Origin: an uncultured Capnocytophaga sp.
GTDB taxonomy: Bacteria > Bacteroidota > Bacteroidia > Flavobacteriales > Flavobacteriaceae
Reading direction: 5' to 3'
Assembly (NCBI GenBank): GCA_905372595.1
Contig: CAJPPS010000050.1
Coordinates: 1-8,559 of the forward strand
DNA length: 8,559 bases
Shown here: positions 7,230-8,559 of the stretch, piece by piece
Position numbering within the stretch: the first letter of the stretch is position 1
Layout: every line of letters starts with the position of its first letter
Notes under the pieces: generated by a model
The model's input: the letters and a program-made list of their open reading frames with translations, nothing else
Database searches by the model: none
What the model was told of the DNA's origin: nothing
Program-made: the position numbers and the translations under genes

Positions 7230-8261
7230 TTATAGTTCCTTATAATAAGCATTGGGAGAGGATAGGAATTCAGGGAGTACTTTCAGAAAAAGAGCAATGG
7301 TATCTTTCAAAGAAGTGTGAGTTCCTCCTCCAGCAGCATTGATGTGCCCTCCACCATTAAAATAAGTACGCGCTAAAGCATTGACATCCAAATTTGTCTT
7401 AGAGCGAAAAGAAATTTTTATCACATTTTCTTCCTCATTTTCAATAAATATCGCAGCTAATTCTGCCTCCTTAATCCGTAAGCCATAATTAACAAATCCC
7501 TCGGTATCTCCCTTTCGAAAGTTAAATTGCTTGAGTTCCTTACTGCTAATAGACATATAAGCAGTCTTATATTCTGGTAGATAGACTAACCCCCTTAATA
7601 CATTTCCCAATAATTGTAATCTATCCAAAGAATAGCTATCGAAAACCTCAGAACTAATCCTAGTACAATTGGCTCCCTTCTCTAAGAGGGTAGCTACAAT
7701 TCTGTGAGTAGTAGGTGAGGTCAGAGAATAACGAAATCCTCCGGTATCTGTCATTATTCCGGTATAAAGGCAAGTAGCTATAGCCTCATCTATCACTTGC
7801 TCAGAGGCAAGGCTTACAATAGTGTGATATACTAACTCACAAGTAGAACTTGCCTTATCATTTGAATAAGTAATTGTAGCATACGTATCTGGTTGCTGAT
7901 GATGGTCTATCATTACAAAAGGAGCCGTAGCTTTCTCCAAAAAAGGAGTCAAAGGCTTTGCCCTAAGCAAATTATTGAAATCCAAAGTAAAAATAAGAGT
8001 GGAGCTCTCTATTCTTTCCTGAGCTTCTTTTTCGTGATTAGGATAAATAAGGATATCATCTGCTGCAGGCATCCATTTAAGGAAATCCGGAAAATCAGTA
8101 GGGGTTATTACCTTAACATTATGGTTTTGAGCCTTCAGAAAAAGATAAAGCCCCAACAAACTACCTATAGCATCTCCATCTGGGTTGGTATGAGGAATGA
8201 TAGTAATAATCGGGTTCTTATCCAAGAATTCTTGGAGCCTCTGTGTATCTTGTGTATTCAT
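7230..8261 (-). CDS. nrnA: DHH/DHHA1 phosphoesterase, NrnA-like nanoRNase / pAp phosphatase
   Basis: A 343-residue cytoplasmic hydrolase of the DHH subfamily 1. Family members such as NrnA remove nucleotides from very short RNAs (2-5 nt) and convert pAp to AMP, using Mn2+ bound by the DHH motifs. Visible motifs: HTNPDGDAIGS (24-34), LDFNN (93-97), MIDHHQQPD (117-125), GIMTDTGGFR (168-177) and the DHHA1 C-terminal domain with SFRSKTNLDVNALA (284-296) and the substrate-binding GGGHINAAGGG (303-313). Length is normal for the family and nothing is missing. The frame reaches an ATG at 8288 (MKKKLYLCT), but that segment encodes a textbook promoter whose -7 element ends 4 nt before the ATG at 8261. 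The shorter start is therefore much more likely, with little or no leader. It is the first gene of the probable operon with gldI and the fused isomerase. The symbol is by family; the physiological substrate in this organism is not shown. Confidence 0.93.
   Translation of the reverse strand: MNTQDTQRLQEFLDKNPIITIIPHTNPDGDAIGSLLGLYLFLKAQNHNVKVITPTDFPDFLKWMPAADDILIYPNHEKEAQERIESSTLIFTLDFNNLLRAKPLTPFLEKATAPFVMIDHHQQPDTYATITYSNDKASSTCELVYHTIVSLASEQVIDEAIATCLYTGIMTDTGGFRYSLTSPTTHRIVATLLEKGANCTRISSEVFDSYSLDRLQLLGNVLRGLVYLPEYKTAYMSISSKELKQFNFRKGDTEGFVNYGLRIKEAELAAIFIENEEENVIKISFRSKTNLDVNALARTYFNGGGHINAAGGGTHTSLKDTIALFLKVLPEFLSSPNAYYKEL
7237..7241 (-). promoter_or_regulatory. Ribosome binding site deciding the gldI start
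   Basis: AAGGA on the minus strand, 8 nt before the ATG at 7228, lying within the last codons of the upstream phosphoesterase gene (Lys-Glu). The arrangement stop TAA, one T, then ATG suggests translational coupling of the two genes and argues against the earlier in-frame ATG at 7252. Confidence 0.65.
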
Positions 8262-8265
8262 AGTG

Positions 8266-8295
8266 CAAAGATACAATTTCTTTTTCAATTACCAA
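8266..8295 (-). promoter_or_regulatory. Bacteroidetes-type promoter of the nrnA-gldI operon
   Basis: On the minus strand TTG (8293-8295), a 19-nt spacer, then TATCTTTG (8266-8273), matching the Bacteroidetes sigma consensus TTG / TAnnTTTG at ideal spacing. The last G is 4 nt before the ATG at 8261, so transcription should begin at or within a few bases of that ATG. This predicts a leaderless or nearly leaderless mRNA and excludes the upstream in-frame ATG at 8288. Confidence 0.8.
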
Positions 8296-8486
8296 TTGTT
8301 ATTTTCCCTTTTTCCTCCTTTAGAAAAAAACGGTAAGCCCTTGATACCCAAGTGATGAATACAGGAGGTTCTCAATAAGTACAAGCTACCCATTCACTTG
8401 TGTAGGATATTCCATAATTAGTTACCTTTGGGGTTGGGAGGCATTGGGGAGATAGATAAGACAATAAAAGAAGATATCAAATAGAA
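8296..8486. other. Intergenic region between rRNA operon end and nrnA-like promoter
   Basis: No supported gene. It holds two interleaved inverted repeats (CCTCCT 8314-8319 with AGGAGG 8363-8368; CAAGTGA 8349-8355 with TCACTTG 8394-8400) and a plus-strand TACCTTTG at 8423-8430 with TTG at 8398-8400. A minus-strand reading frame of 34 codons at 8289-8393 has no ribosome binding site and overlaps the nrnA promoter, so I do not call it. Confidence 0.5.
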
Positions 8487-8518
8487 GAAAAAACCGAGCC
8501 ATAGAGATAGCTCGGTTT
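8487..8518 (-). terminator. Intrinsic terminator of the rRNA operon
   Basis: On the minus strand a 9-bp perfect stem, AAACCGAGC (8510-8518) with GCTCGGTTT (8491-8499), closes a 10-nt loop and runs into TTTTTTC at 8487-8493. It lies a few nucleotides after the 5S 3' end, which is the expected place for the rRNA operon terminator. Confidence 0.9.
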
Positions 8519-8526
8519 CTGATAAG

Positions 8527-8559
8527 AAGGCGGCGACATACTCTCCCACAAATTGCAGT
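8527..8559 (-). rRNA. rrf: 5S ribosomal RNA, 3' end only
   Basis: The minus strand reads ACTGCAATTTGTGGGAGAG followed by TATGTCGCCGCC, which is the conserved 3' portion of bacterial 5S rRNA (GTGGGAGAGTA-GTCGCCGCC in Bacteroidetes). The gene continues past the right edge, so only about the last 30-35 nt are here and the exact 3' end is approximate. An rRNA operon (16S-23S-5S) presumably lies to the right, transcribed toward this window. Confidence 0.85.

Noticed and set aside
7893..8336. A 147-codon plus-strand frame
   Set aside because: It is antisense to the DHH phosphoesterase gene and its promoter; the translation has no recognisable features.
8289..8393. A 34-codon minus-strand frame starting MGSLYLLRTS
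   Set aside because: No Shine-Dalgarno before the ATG, no promoter found upstream, and its end overlaps the nrnA promoter.
1..8559. CRISPR arrays, insertion sequences, tRNA genes, prophage or defence genes
   Set aside because: I looked for regular direct repeats, transposase motifs, terminal inverted repeats and tRNA cloverleaf boxes on both strands and found none.

Overview
The window reads as chromosomal DNA of a Flavobacteriia-type Bacteroidetes. The evidence is a GldI-type gliding lipoprotein gene, promoters of the Bacteroidetes form (TTG, about 19 nt, TAnnTTTG), low GC, a cyclophilin-FKBP fusion lipoprotein, and a large secreted repeat-type protein. A gliding oral genus such as Capnocytophaga would fit, but that is inference from gene style and not from a search. 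Every gene I can support lies on the minus strand, so the window reads right to left.

Right edge (8559 to about 8490): the 3' end of a 5S rRNA gene followed by a strong intrinsic terminator, i.e. the end of an rRNA operon. About 200 bp of non-coding DNA follows, containing interleaved inverted repeats and one promoter-like motif on the plus strand. Next is a good Bacteroidetes promoter (8266-8295) that abuts the ATG of a DHH/DHHA1 phosphoesterase of the NrnA (nanoRNase/pAp phosphatase) type. This looks like a leaderless or nearly leaderless mRNA.

Centre (8261 to 5087): four closely spaced genes that look like one operon: nrnA-like, gldI, a small gene of unknown function (116 aa), and a cyclophilin-FKBP fusion lipoprotein. 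The gaps are 1, 30 and 36 nt. A hairpin with flanking T-runs on both sides (5032-5072) ends the unit. Two of the four products are lipoproteins with peptidyl-prolyl isomerase folds, so the unit has a theme of folding cell-envelope proteins. GldI is needed for gliding in the family. Its FKBP active site is degenerate here, whereas both isomerase domains of the fusion protein look intact.

Left half (5015 to 1): a small VanZ-like membrane protein, then a 216-nt AT-rich gap with a promoter-like site, then a very large gene starting at 4433 that stays open to the left edge (at least 1477 codons without a stop). It encodes a secreted protein with a signal peptide, several DUF11/Ig-like beta-rich segments, about 20 cysteines and a possible calcium-binding loop. 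Its C-terminus, where a type IX secretion sorting domain would be expected, is outside the window. Because this gene is cut by the window edge, the short plus- and minus-strand ORFs within 1-4433 are shadows.

I do not see a clearly new defence or mobile system. The items most worth a second look are the giant secreted protein, the unrecognised 116-aa gene inside the gldI operon, the pairing of a degenerate with an intact lipoprotein isomerase, and the promoter that decides the nrnA start.
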